From NCBI GenBank assembly GCA_020344055.1, contig CP070813.1:359936-423346 (forward strand): DNA of 63,411 nt, in the 5' to 3' direction. Source of the DNA: Candidatus Zixiibacteriota bacterium (lineage in GTDB: Bacteria > Zixibacteria > MSB-5A5 > UBA10806). Of the stretch, positions 6,760 through 15,461 are shown piece after piece. The notes below the pieces were generated by a model, which saw only the letters and a program-made list of their open reading frames with translations, ran no database searches and had not been told where the DNA came from. A program made the translations under genes and the position numbers. Within the stretch, counting starts at the first letter, position 1, and every line of letters starts with the position of its first letter.

Positions 6760-9201
6760 GTGCTCAGACTTAGGGAAATTTCAACTCTGGCGCTGACTTT
6801 GGGGATTCTACTGGGAGCAAACTCACCATTATCATATGCGGCCGATTCTTCTACCGATCCGCCGCCCGTAATAAATAGTGTCGACACTCTGCTTTTTGAG
6901 GATTTCAGCGGTGTCGAAGGACCATTCGCTATAAACCCGTTGCCCGGTTGGGTTGTTATCGACAGCGGCGTTCCGGAATGGGATGAGACCTCCTGGTCCC
7001 GTTATCAAAACACCTCCTACGGCCAATACTGGAACGGCGATCTCTGCAGGGTGATTTTTTCCGGCACAAACTCTATCGGCGATTGGCTCATCTCACCCAT
7101 GTTCGATTGTTCCAATGAATTAGCGGTATCTTTGTCCTTCAAGCACCGGCATCAGAATAGATCCTCCACCGATACGGATACCGCCTTCGTCTTGGGATCT
7201 ACCGACGGCGGACTTAACTGGGATCATCTAATCTACATGGCAGTCCAGACCGTAGGAACCATGTTTGATCCCGATACTGTGGATGAGGATATCACCTCCT
7301 GGGCTGCCGGCTACGACAGCGTGCGGATCGCCTTCTACCTCAAGGGCGATAATGTCCTGACCTGGTATCTCGATGAGCCGTTTGTCGGCGGAAGCGTAAA
7401 TGATACCCTGCTCTATGAGGATTTTAACGGCCCCTGGGGGCCTTACGGCAATCAACCGCCCGCGGGATGGCATATTATCAACGAGGTGATTCCCGATCCC
7501 GCCAACGATAACGACTGGGGTAGATGGTATTATTCCACCTGGCCCGATATGGTCGCCCGAGCCTACGACAATTTCAACAACGAGACGGCCAATGAATGGC
7601 TGATTACCCCGGTGCTCTCTTTCTCCGAAAACGCTATCTGCAGTCTATCCTACTACAACAGTTATTGGGATGACAATTATGATGATACCGATTCGGCCTT
7701 TGTATTGGGTTCGACAAACGGCGGTCAAACATGGGATCATACCGTAGCGTTGTACACTATCATTGATGATAGAAGTGTTCTCAAGGTCAACAGCTGGCGC
7801 GGTTTCGATATCAGCTCCTGGGCGCAGAATCACGATAATGTCAGGATAGCTTTCCATTATGTCAAGGATGATCCATCCTACCTGGGCTGGTGGTTTTTCG
7901 ATGATCTGCTTATTACTCAGACAACCATTACTTCCGATAACGTAGCCGCGATTTCCATCGATTATCCGTCCGAGTTTGTGGTTGCCGGGCGGGATTATAA
8001 TCCTCAGGCTACCCTGCATAATTTGAGCGTGGAACCTCAAACGGTTGATCTCAATTTGACTGTCCTTGATGCCGGCAATGCCGAGGTATATAATTATACC
8101 GAGATCGGGATTGTGCTCGATTCGGTCGAAATGTCTCAGGTTACGCTGAGCCTTCCCTTTACGCCGCAATCTCCCGGCAATCATACCTTTACCGCAACGG
8201 TTATAAATCCCGGAGATGAAAATCCCGCCGATGACACGGTCAGGACGGTCTTGCCGTCTTACGAGCATGTCGGTTCCGCCGGCCCCGATGCCTTCGGCTA
8301 TTCTTATGTCGACAATACGGAACAATTCGGCCCCACCTTCAGCTGGATCGAAATCTCCAATACCGGAACTCAGATTGAACCGGCTATGCATTATTTCATG
8401 TCTGATGAAATACCGCTGGGATTTTCTATGGATTTTTACGGTTCGACATACTCCTCTATCTGGGTGAATTCCCACGGGGAAATACATTTGGGCTCGCGGG
8501 ATACCTGGCTGAGCACTAATGACTGCCCGCTGCCCGATCCCTCCACGCCGCATGCCCCGCTCCTGGCCGTTTTCTGGGATAGACTGTACATTCATTATGA
8601 AATCGGGGCAGGCGTATACTATCAATACTTCGATAACGGCGACAACGATTACATGGTGGTCGAGTGGCAGGCCAAAATATATGACGCCAGCTCCGATACG
8701 GTTGTGTTCGAAGCGATACTGTATGAAAACGGGGAGATCATATACCAGTATAATTACGTTAACGATGGCGACGGCGGCCAGGGACAGGAGGCTACCATCG
8801 GAATCGAATATGACCAGATCCCGTCCGGCCTGTCGTATAATTGCAATGACGGCAATCCCGCTAACAGACTCGAAAACGGTCTGGCTATCAGGTGGTTTCT
8901 CGGAACGACTTCCGCTGATGAGCCCGTAAATATTCCGTCCAATTATACGCTTCATCAAAACTATCCCAATCCCTTCAATGCCCGGACTACCATATCTTAT
9001 ATTCTCCCGAAAGAATCCGACGTCCGGATTGAAATCGCCGATATCCTGGGCAGAATCGTCGATGTTCCGGTGGAAAAAAGGCAGGCCGCCGGAGAGCATG
9101 AGATAACGTGGGACGCCGGCGATAGATCGTCAGGAGTATATTTCTACAGAATTATTGCCGATGAGTTCAGCCGGGCCAGAAAAATGATCCTGCTTAAGTA
9201 A
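6760..9201 (+). CDS. Secreted multidomain protein with type IX secretion sorting domain
   Basis: This 813-residue protein starts with GTG at 6760, five bases after GAAAGGGG. A signal peptide covers about residues 1-27. Two related domains follow, each starting DTLLFEDFSG or DTLLYEDFNG and containing DWLISP / EWLITP and a later WYLDE / WWFFDD. These are jelly-roll repeats of the choice-of-anchor J / MAM-like kind (about 45-205 and 210-385). A CARDB-like beta-sandwich (about 395-490) and an uncharacterised domain (about 495-715) come next. The end carries LHQNYPNPFN and the beta-rich SSGVYFYRI..D...ARKMILLK tail, which is the T9SS type A sorting signal. The protein is therefore likely exported through the Sec and T9SS pathways and anchored or released at the surface. 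No protease or hydrolase motif was recognised. A strong terminator follows. Confidence 0.88.
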   Translation: MLRLREISTLALTLGILLGANSPLSYAADSSTDPPPVINSVDTLLFEDFSGVEGPFAINPLPGWVVIDSGVPEWDETSWSRYQNTSYGQYWNGDLCRVIFSGTNSIGDWLISPMFDCSNELAVSLSFKHRHQNRSSTDTDTAFVLGSTDGGLNWDHLIYMAVQTVGTMFDPDTVDEDITSWAAGYDSVRIAFYLKGDNVLTWYLDEPFVGGSVNDTLLYEDFNGPWGPYGNQPPAGWHIINEVIPDPANDNDWGRWYYSTWPDMVARAYDNFNNETANEWLITPVLSFSENAICSLSYYNSYWDDNYDDTDSAFVLGSTNGGQTWDHTVALYTIIDDRSVLKVNSWRGFDISSWAQNHDNVRIAFHYVKDDPSYLGWWFFDDLLITQTTITSDNVAAISIDYPSEFVVAGRDYNPQATLHNLSVEPQTVDLNLTVLDAGNAEVYNYTEIGIVLDSVEMSQVTLSLPFTPQSPGNHTFTATVINPGDENPADDTVRTVLPSYEHVGSAGPDAFGYSYVDNTEQFGPTFSWIEISNTGTQIEPAMHYFMSDEIPLGFSMDFYGSTYSSIWVNSHGEIHLGSRDTWLSTNDCPLPDPSTPHAPLLAVFWDRLYIHYEIGAGVYYQYFDNGDNDYMVVEWQAKIYDASSDTVVFEAILYENGEIIYQYNYVNDGDGGQGQEATIGIEYDQIPSGLSYNCNDGNPANRLENGLAIRWFLGTTSADEPVNIPSNYTLHQNYPNPFNARTTISYILPKESDVRIEIADILGRIVDVPVEKRQAAGEHEITWDAGDRSSGVYFYRIIADEFSRARKMILLK

Positions 9202-9219
9202 TCAAACCAAATCCCAAAG

Positions 9220-9251
9220 CCGCCGGGACTGCGAATCCCGGCGGTTTTTTT
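9220..9251 (+). terminator. Rho-independent terminator after the T9SS cargo gene
   Basis: A perfect nine-pair stem CCGCCGGGA/TCCCGGCGG (9220-9228 and 9236-9244) with a seven-base loop is followed by seven T. Confidence 0.93.
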
Positions 9252-9283
9252 ATCTCCGCAATGTTCCTGTTTAATAAAACGTC

Positions 9284-9311
9284 TTGACTTGTAAGGGGTT
9301 ATATTTATCTT
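9284..9311 (+). promoter_or_regulatory. Promoter of the PAS-LuxR regulator gene
   Basis: TTGACT (9284-9289) and TATCTT (9306-9311) are 16 bases apart, between the upstream terminator and the gene start at 9351. The position and the isolated gene make a promoter here expected. Confidence 0.5.
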
Positions 9312-9350
9312 ACCCCAATAAGCCGAAACTGAGATCGAAACCGACGAGGA

Positions 9351-11885
9351 ATGACGAATAACGACAGAGATATGGATCTGGAATCGCTGAAAAAAAGTTA
9401 CGAGCTTTTGAAGGAACGGGAAAGGAAATACCGCGAAATAATAGATACGCTTCCCGAAACCGTCTTCGAAGCCGACTTGGAAGGCAGGGGGACTTTCGTA
9501 AATGATGCCGGCCTAGCGCTTTTCGGTTATTCCCGAGAAGATTTTGGCAAGGGAGTTGAAATCACGAATCTCTTTTGTGATTATGAGAAGGAAAGAATTA
9601 AGGCAAATTATGAAAAAGTCCTGAAAGGCGAAAGAAATCAGAGCACCGAGTATATGGCCCTGAAAAAAGATGGTACTGTTTTTCCGGTATTAGTTCATTC
9701 ATGCCCGATAATAAGTGAAAATCGTCCCGTGGGTATACGGGGGGTGACGATCGACATAACCGAAAATTACAAAATCCGCAAACAGCTCGAGCGCGAAAAG
9801 GATTTCGTTAATTCATTGCTGGATACGGCTAACAGCATGGTGATATGTCTGGATACAGATGAAAATATTATCATGTTCAACAAGGAATGCGAGAAGTTGA
9901 CCGGCTATAAGCTCGAGGAAGTGCGGGGAAAGAACTGGCCGGAGACGTTTATCCCTGAAGAATCCCGGAGAAAAAGCGATCTTCCTTTTTCGGAATGGAT
10001 TAAAATTCATCCCGAGGATAGATACGACGCTCCTTTGATGACCAAATCAGGCGAAATTAAAACCATACTCTGGTCCAACACCGTCTTTTCGCCAAAGGGT
10101 TCGGACGAGGTAATTGCCCTGGCTATCGGGCATGACGTAACAGAGCAGATGAAAGCCGTAAAAGCACTTCAGGAAAGCGAAAAACACTACCGGGCGGTCT
10201 GGGATAATCTTCCCGTAGGCATATGCCTCACGGACAGGGATGGCGTTTATCGCTACGTGAATCCCGCCTATTGCAAAATATATGGATATGAAAAAGAGGA
10301 TTTAATAGGACGGACTCCCGATAGCCTGATATTTCCGTCCTCCGATCCGGAAAAAAGAAAAAAATATCATAATAAAAGGTTTGATGGGCAAATTACTACC
10401 TCTTTGACTGAATATCAATTTTATAAATCCGATGGTATGCCCGTCTGGATCGAGGTCGCCTCCGATTATATCAGGGAAAACGGCAGTCCGAAATTCCTGA
10501 TAAGCATAAATATCGACGTAACGATGAAAAAACTCGCCGAATCGGCTTTGAAGGAAACCGAACAACGTTACAGTATCCTGTTCGAATATGTCGACGTACC
10601 TATTTTTACGGTTGATAAGGATGGCGTGTTTAGAATGATGAATAAAGCGGCGGCTGGTTACCTTGGGGGTATCCCGGATGATTTTATTGGCAAAACAATG
10701 TGGGATCTATTCCCCCGGAAAGTGGCCCTGAGACAGATGGATAATATCATCAAAACTCTCGAAAAATCAAAGCCGATGACAGAGGAGAATTACACCTATG
10801 TCAATAACGAAAAAAAATGGTTTAAAACCGGTATATACCCCATAACAGGCGCAAAAACCAATGCCTCTATGGCCTTATTGATTGCTCGGGATATAACATC
10901 GGAAGTGATTAGAAAGATAAGAATGAACGCCAGATTTCAACTGCTCGACAACCTTCGTCATGCCGAAAGCGTGGATGATTGTCTTGAATCTGGATGCCTG
11001 GCGATTCGGGACGCCCAGCTTTTCAAAAGGGCGGTTCTTACTTTGCACAATGAAAAAAGAGAAATTATCCATCTGGGACAGGTGGGTCTGGATCAAGAAA
11101 CGGTGAACATGGCGAGAACGGCCAGAGCCCCCGATAAACAACTGGCTAGGCAGATTACCCAGCGGAAATTCAAAATAAGCAATTCCTATTTTGTCCCCAC
11201 CGAAGCCGGGTTCGACTTTAAAACTACGGAAAGATATATTGCCGGAAAAAGTAAACCCGGAAAGACAAAAGACTCCTGGAAGAAAAATGACGAGTTTTTC
11301 GTTCCCGTCTTCGGTCATAAGAAGAAAATCGAAGGCTGGCTTTCGGTAGATACCCCCTTAGACGGTAAACGACCCGATTTGGAAACGGCGCGATTTCTTG
11401 AAGAAATATGCGACATGGCAATGCAGCGTTCCAGGCAAATAATAGATAGAGATAAGCTCGCTTCGGAGAGGAAGGCGTTAGAGGAAAAGAACATAGCCTT
11501 AAAAGAGATAATGAGCCTCATCGAGGAGGAGAAAGCCGAAATCAGGCAACGGATCTGGGAGAGTGTAGAGCGATCTCTTCTACCGGTTTTAAACCGTATG
11601 ATCGAAGAACCGGAAAATACAAACAAGTCAAACTTGATTGTCATTAAAAACAGTCTCAAGGACCTGGGTACTCTGTCCGGAGGTTCCGCGCAGTTGTATT
11701 CCAGGCTGTCGACCCGGGAAATTGAGATCTGCAATTTGATAAAAGCCGATTGGACATCCAAAGAAATCGCCAAAAGCCTCAACATATCGATTACCACAGT
11801 ACATAAACATCGTGAGACCATAAGACGTAAACTTGGTTTGACAAATAAGGAGGTCAATCTAAAATCATACATCAAGAGTCTTTAG
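9351..11885 (+). CDS. Multi-PAS sensor with C-terminal LuxR-type DNA-binding domain
   Basis: This 844-residue cytoplasmic one-component regulator has four PAS domains in a row (roughly 18-135, 140-262, 268-388, 395-505). Each is marked by a FEADLEG/ICLDTDE/ICLTDRDG/FTVDKDG-like core and most by a following PAC segment. A divergent GAF-like region (about 515-690) and a coiled coil (about 700-760) follow. The last 60 residues are a LuxR helix-turn-helix (STREIEICNLIKADWTSKEIAKSLNISITTVHKHRETIRRK). No histidine kinase core or receiver domain is present, so the sensed signal must act directly on DNA binding. No transmembrane segment is visible. The ATG at 9351 sits directly against GAGGA, and a second ATG at 9372 is a plausible alternative start. 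The gene stands alone. Confidence 0.87.
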   Translation: MTNNDRDMDLESLKKSYELLKERERKYREIIDTLPETVFEADLEGRGTFVNDAGLALFGYSREDFGKGVEITNLFCDYEKERIKANYEKVLKGERNQSTEYMALKKDGTVFPVLVHSCPIISENRPVGIRGVTIDITENYKIRKQLEREKDFVNSLLDTANSMVICLDTDENIIMFNKECEKLTGYKLEEVRGKNWPETFIPEESRRKSDLPFSEWIKIHPEDRYDAPLMTKSGEIKTILWSNTVFSPKGSDEVIALAIGHDVTEQMKAVKALQESEKHYRAVWDNLPVGICLTDRDGVYRYVNPAYCKIYGYEKEDLIGRTPDSLIFPSSDPEKRKKYHNKRFDGQITTSLTEYQFYKSDGMPVWIEVASDYIRENGSPKFLISINIDVTMKKLAESALKETEQRYSILFEYVDVPIFTVDKDGVFRMMNKAAAGYLGGIPDDFIGKTMWDLFPRKVALRQMDNIIKTLEKSKPMTEENYTYVNNEKKWFKTGIYPITGAKTNASMALLIARDITSEVIRKIRMNARFQLLDNLRHAESVDDCLESGCLAIRDAQLFKRAVLTLHNEKREIIHLGQVGLDQETVNMARTARAPDKQLARQITQRKFKISNSYFVPTEAGFDFKTTERYIAGKSKPGKTKDSWKKNDEFFVPVFGHKKKIEGWLSVDTPLDGKRPDLETARFLEEICDMAMQRSRQIIDRDKLASERKALEEKNIALKEIMSLIEEEKAEIRQRIWESVERSLLPVLNRMIEEPENTNKSNLIVIKNSLKDLGTLSGGSAQLYSRLSTREIEICNLIKADWTSKEIAKSLNISITTVHKHRETIRRKLGLTNKEVNLKSYIKSL

Positions 11886-12088
11886 AATACATGCATTCAA
11901 TATGATTTTGAAATTCTTCTCCGATTTTATATAAGTCCAATTCATTCTGAATCAAAAAATTACAAATCACCTGCATTATTGATAATGACACTCATTATAT
12001 AATAGAAAAGCGTATTTTGCCTAATCCAGAAAAACTACCAGCATATTGCGTATATTTATATACGTATTTTATATGTAATATTTTAGTA
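11886..12088. other. AT-rich intergenic stretch with a palindrome
   Basis: No coding frame was recognised. The notable item is a 16-base inverted repeat CGTATA-TTTA-TATACG (12049-12064), about 25 bases upstream of the -35 box of the promoter at 12089. This is a position where a dimeric regulator could bind. No terminator was found directly after the PAS-LuxR gene. Confidence 0.4.
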
Positions 12089-12117
12089 TTGACTGCCTGC
12101 ACTATATTGAATATTAT
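12089..12117 (+). promoter_or_regulatory. Strong promoter of a candidate small RNA
   Basis: TTGACT (12089-12094) and TATTAT (12112-12117) are separated by exactly 17 bases, close to the sigma-70 consensus. Transcription would start near 12124, just before a structured segment that ends in a terminator-like hairpin. Confidence 0.6.
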
Positions 12118-12123
12118 TTTCGC

Positions 12124-12229
12124 ACCTTTGCTTCTTTCTTAAGGTATTGCCGTACGGGGAGTGTTCCCCGGGGGGGAATACCAAGCCAGACGGGCCGTCT
12201 CTTTAGCCGAGACGGCCTGTTTATTTCGA
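12124..12229 (+). ncRNA. Candidate small RNA or attenuated leader, about 105 nt
   Basis: Three elements line up. The promoter at 12089-12117 comes first. A nested structure follows, with outer stem GGTATT/AATACC (12143-12148 and 12177-12182) enclosing a GGGGA/TCCCC hairpin. A 12-pair hairpin ACGGGCCGTCTC/GAGACGGCCTGT (12190-12201 and 12209-12220, one G-U pair) ends the unit, followed by TTATTT. No reading frame fills the segment. The antiporter gene downstream has its own promoter-like sequence at 12318, so this unit may be an independent small RNA rather than a leader. It matches no riboswitch consensus that I can recall, including the c-di-AMP, c-di-GMP, Mn and fluoride classes. Ends are predicted, not measured. 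Confidence 0.45.
12190..12226 (+). terminator. Terminator-like hairpin upstream of the antiporter gene
   Basis: A 12-pair stem (12190-12201 with 12209-12220) has a seven-base loop and is followed by TTATTT. The stem is strong and the T tract imperfect. It could end the candidate small RNA, act as an attenuator, or terminate read-through from the PAS-LuxR gene. Confidence 0.65.
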
Positions 12230-12317
12230 TCATGATTCTATTTGCTCGCGCCGCGGTATTGATAGTAGGATTTCGGAATGGCTTAAATTTTATTTGGATC
12301 CGGCCTAAAATATTCCC

Positions 12318-12346
12318 TTGATATTGGAGATAAAGTCAGCTATCAT
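12318..12346 (+). promoter_or_regulatory. Promoter of the cation/proton antiporter gene
   Basis: TTGATA (12318-12323) and TATCAT (12341-12346) are spaced by 17 bases. The predicted start near 12353 leaves a leader of about 47 bases before the ATG at 12400. Confidence 0.5.
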
Positions 12347-12399
12347 CACGAAAATTTTTTTATTTGAGGATTTGGGTTCTGACAGCGGAGAGACTCAGG

Positions 12400-13839
12400 A
12401 TGCTAAAAAAGATTGCAGTACCATTAATCGCGGCAAGCGGGTTTTTCTTTTTAATCTCAATTTCATCCGGTCAGGAGATTATCGACACTTTCAAGGTGGA
12501 TCGAACCGAGATCAACGATTCCGGTCGGCAGATGGTCAACTCGGTCCATGTTGAACAAGCCCATGAGCCCGGTCAGGCGGCGGAAGAAGCGGCCGGAGAA
12601 TCCCAGGAAGCGGAGGAACCTCGAGTCGGCCCGATATTATTCGGACTCATAATAATCTTGCTGGCCGCCAAATTCGGAGGCGATATCGTTGAGCGATTTA
12701 AACAGCCAGCCGTCCTGGGCGAATTGATTTTCGGAATGATAATCGGAAACCTGACCTTGCTGGGTATTAATTTTCTGGAGCCTTTGAAGCACCATATCAC
12801 CATAGAAATCCTCGCCGAAATCGGTGTGATAATATTGCTGTTCGAGGTCGGTCTGGAGTCCAATCTGAGGGAGATGCTTTCCGTGGGATTAACCTCATTT
12901 TTCGTGGCTCTAATCGGAGTGGTGGCGCCCTTCTTTTTGGGCTGGGGTGTCTCGGCTCTGTTCTTTCCGGAAGAATCGATTTTTATTCATATATTTATCG
13001 GGGCTACCCTTACCGCCACTTCCGTGGGGATTACAGCCAGGGTGTTGAAGGATATAGGCAAAATCCGCACCCGGGAATCGAAAATAGTCCTGGGGGCCGC
13101 CGTGATAGACGATATTCTCGGTCTGGTTGTTCTGGCGGTGGTAGTGGGAATCATTTCCGCTCACAATTCCGGCGGAACCTTATCCTCGTTGAGTATCCTG
13201 TGGATAATTCTCAAAGCCTTCCTGTTTATTTTCGGTTCCATTTTGATCGGAACGGTGGTGGCCCCGCACCTGTTTAAATTTGTGTCAAAGCTGAGGGCCC
13301 AGAATATTCTAATTACTTTCTCGCTGATGTTTTGTTTCCTTTTCGCCTTACTGGCGGATAAGGTGGGTCTCGCCCCCATAGTCGGAGCCTTCGCCGCCGG
13401 TATGATTCTCACCGATGTTAATTTTAAAGATATATTCGTACACGAGGAGCGAAGACTGGATGAGCTGCTGGGGCCTATATCCGCGTTTCTGGTCCCGATA
13501 TTTTTCGTCTATATGGGAATGAACGTCGACCTGTCGACATTCGGAAATCCCGAGGTGATCGTATTCGCCCTCGTGCTGACCCTGGCCGCCATTGTCGGCA
13601 AACAGGTATGCTCGCTGGCCGGAATTTTTGAAAAGAAAATAAACTCCTGGGTTATAGGAGTTGGGATGATACCCCGGGGAGAGGTGGGCTTGATTTTCGC
13701 CGGTATCGGCGCGAAACTTGTGGTCGATGGCGAGCGGGTTGTCGACCCCAACGCTTACTCGGCCGTGATTATTATGGTAGTGATCACAACTCTGGTAACT
13801 CCTCCAATCCTGAAGAGTATTTTCGGCGGCCAAACCTGA
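12400..13839 (+). CDS. Cation/proton antiporter, CPA2 (Kef/NapA-like) family
   Basis: This 479-residue inner-membrane protein would exchange Na+ or K+ for protons. The chosen ATG at 12400 gives a signal-peptide-like start (MLKKIAVPLIAASGFFFLIS) and has GGAGA upstream. A TTG 36 bases earlier would add 12 unlikely residues. A hydrophilic Glu/Ala-rich segment (about 24-80) separates the signal from about 12 membrane helices. Family marks include GELIFGMIIGN, the LLFEVGLESNL segment and VLGAAVIDDILGLVVLAVV. The two aspartates in that last segment correspond to the ion-binding pair of NapA/NhaS-type exchangers. GMIPRGEVGLIFA near the end is also typical. There is no TrkA/RCK regulatory domain. The presence of a cleaved signal on such a transporter is uncommon. 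Confidence 0.88.
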   Translation: MLKKIAVPLIAASGFFFLISISSGQEIIDTFKVDRTEINDSGRQMVNSVHVEQAHEPGQAAEEAAGESQEAEEPRVGPILFGLIIILLAAKFGGDIVERFKQPAVLGELIFGMIIGNLTLLGINFLEPLKHHITIEILAEIGVIILLFEVGLESNLREMLSVGLTSFFVALIGVVAPFFLGWGVSALFFPEESIFIHIFIGATLTATSVGITARVLKDIGKIRTRESKIVLGAAVIDDILGLVVLAVVVGIISAHNSGGTLSSLSILWIILKAFLFIFGSILIGTVVAPHLFKFVSKLRAQNILITFSLMFCFLFALLADKVGLAPIVGAFAAGMILTDVNFKDIFVHEERRLDELLGPISAFLVPIFFVYMGMNVDLSTFGNPEVIVFALVLTLAAIVGKQVCSLAGIFEKKINSWVIGVGMIPRGEVGLIFAGIGAKLVVDGERVVDPNAYSAVIIMVVITTLVTPPILKSIFGGQT

Positions 13840-13895
13840 AAAAAAGATTATATCCATAATTATACTGTCGATATATGATCTGAAGAGGATTTTAT

Positions 13896-15461
13896 ATGAT
13901 TTTTACAACTAAGGTAAGAAATCTCTACTCTTATCTTCAGAGTCTTATTCTGTGCTCTGGATTTATATGGCATTATGTCTCGCCCGTGAAATATGGACCG
14001 GACGATATAATCCTATATATTTTAATAGCTTACGCGTTCACAATCATGGTATTCCGCTGGACGCGCAGGGCAAATCTATTCAAGACGGATTATCTGATCT
14101 ATGTCGGGCAGCTTTTTGAGGCTTTCGTAATAGCGCTGATAATAAGATATACCGGTGGGATAGCCTCACATTTCTTCCTTATTTATTTTCCCATGATTGT
14201 CTTCATTTCAGTTTATTCCAGCGGGTGGAGAGCGATTTTCGGAATTTTGTGGTATGGATTGTGCTTTGTGTTCGCGGCTTCTTCCGGGAGTTTTACCCCC
14301 GGGTTCTGGAATATCGCGTTGATAAAGCTTGGCTCTATCTGGATAGTCGGCATGGTTTCATTCGCTGTGGCTCATCATATGAAATCCTCTGAAGGAAAGC
14401 TTCTTAAGACCCTCGACGCTCTTAATGAGAGAACCTGGGAGCTGGAATCTTCGCAAGCGCAGCTTTCCAATATTTATGAAACCACCCGGGCGTTGTCGGG
14501 CATTTTGAATCTCGAGGAACTGCTGAAAGAGATCCTTCGTATCGCACGGAATATCTTTAGATATAAACAATGCAAGGTCTATCTGGCCAAATCCGGAGAG
14601 GACCGGTTATATTTATATGCCGGCCTGGAAAACGACAACAGGCATATATATGAAAAGCCGACCCCCTATAATCGTGATATAAGTGGCTTGAAAAACCTGC
14701 AGGATACCGGTTCGATGTTGAAACAACTGTCCGTAGATGGAAATAACGGAAAATATAAAACCGTAGACGTGCCTATGATCTCGCGGGGAAAGGTTATAGG
14801 GATTATGCAGATAATCCCGGAGTCGGGAGGAACGGTAACGGCGAAGGAAAGAAGGCTATTGATGATTTTCGCCAATTCCAGCGCCATCGCCATAGATAAT
14901 TCCATATTGCATAAAAAAACTCAGGAACTTACAATAACCGATGAATTGACCGATCTTTTCAACTTTAGATATTTCAGATCCAGGCTATCCGACGAATTGA
15001 AAAGAGCGGACCGTTACCGGCAGAAACTGTCGATTTTAATGCTTGACATTGATCACTTCAAGAAAGTCAACGATCTCTACGGGCATCAGACCGGAAATAG
15101 CGTTCTGCGCGAGGTTTCCGGTATTATCGAACAATGCGTCCGCGACGTGGACGTGGTTGCCAGGTACGGCGGAGAAGAGTTTACCGTTATTCTCCCCCAG
15201 ACCGACCGCGAGGACGCGGCAATTATCGCCGAAAGGATCAGAGAAACCGTTGCCAAAAACTATTTTCAGAATAATCATGACAGAAGAGAAATACAGATAA
15301 CCATCTCCATCGGTGGATGCACCTATCCCGAAGGATCGCATTCCCTGGAACAGCTTCTGGAGAAAGTCGACAGCGCCCTCTACAGGGCCAAAGCCGAAGG
15401 CAGAAACGTGGTATTCTTCGCCGAATCCGAAAAGAAAAGAAGTACCGAATTTACCGTATGA
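13896..15461 (+). CDS. Membrane diguanylate cyclase (GAF-GGDEF)
   Basis: This 521-residue protein would make cyclic di-GMP from two GTP. About five membrane helices occupy residues 1-165, and a short coiled coil and a GAF domain (about 190-335) follow. The GGDEF domain (about 345-510) has the intact active-site loop GGEEF at 425-429. The inhibitory I-site RxxD (R416-D419) lies the usual five residues before it, so product feedback is expected. The upstream RBS is GAGG. The last codon overlaps the start of the NagZ-like gene (ATGA), so cyclase and peptidoglycan-recycling genes are translationally coupled. The GAF ligand is unknown. Confidence 0.92.
   Translation: MIFTTKVRNLYSYLQSLILCSGFIWHYVSPVKYGPDDIILYILIAYAFTIMVFRWTRRANLFKTDYLIYVGQLFEAFVIALIIRYTGGIASHFFLIYFPMIVFISVYSSGWRAIFGILWYGLCFVFAASSGSFTPGFWNIALIKLGSIWIVGMVSFAVAHHMKSSEGKLLKTLDALNERTWELESSQAQLSNIYETTRALSGILNLEELLKEILRIARNIFRYKQCKVYLAKSGEDRLYLYAGLENDNRHIYEKPTPYNRDISGLKNLQDTGSMLKQLSVDGNNGKYKTVDVPMISRGKVIGIMQIIPESGGTVTAKERRLLMIFANSSAIAIDNSILHKKTQELTITDELTDLFNFRYFRSRLSDELKRADRYRQKLSILMLDIDHFKKVNDLYGHQTGNSVLREVSGIIEQCVRDVDVVARYGGEEFTVILPQTDREDAAIIAERIRETVAKNYFQNNHDRREIQITISIGGCTYPEGSHSLEQLLEKVDSALYRAKAEGRNVVFFAESEKKRSTEFTV

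Noticed and set aside
7645-9099. 484-codon open frame on the minus strand inside the T9SS cargo gene
   Set aside because: It is fully antisense to a gene with clear signal peptide, repeats and sorting domain. Its translation shows no domain or normal composition. It arises from codon bias on the plus strand.
12143-12182. Known riboswitch upstream of the antiporter gene
   Set aside because: I compared it from memory with c-di-AMP, c-di-GMP, yybP-ykoY (Mn) and fluoride motifs. None of their conserved cores is present. It is kept only as an unclassified structured RNA.
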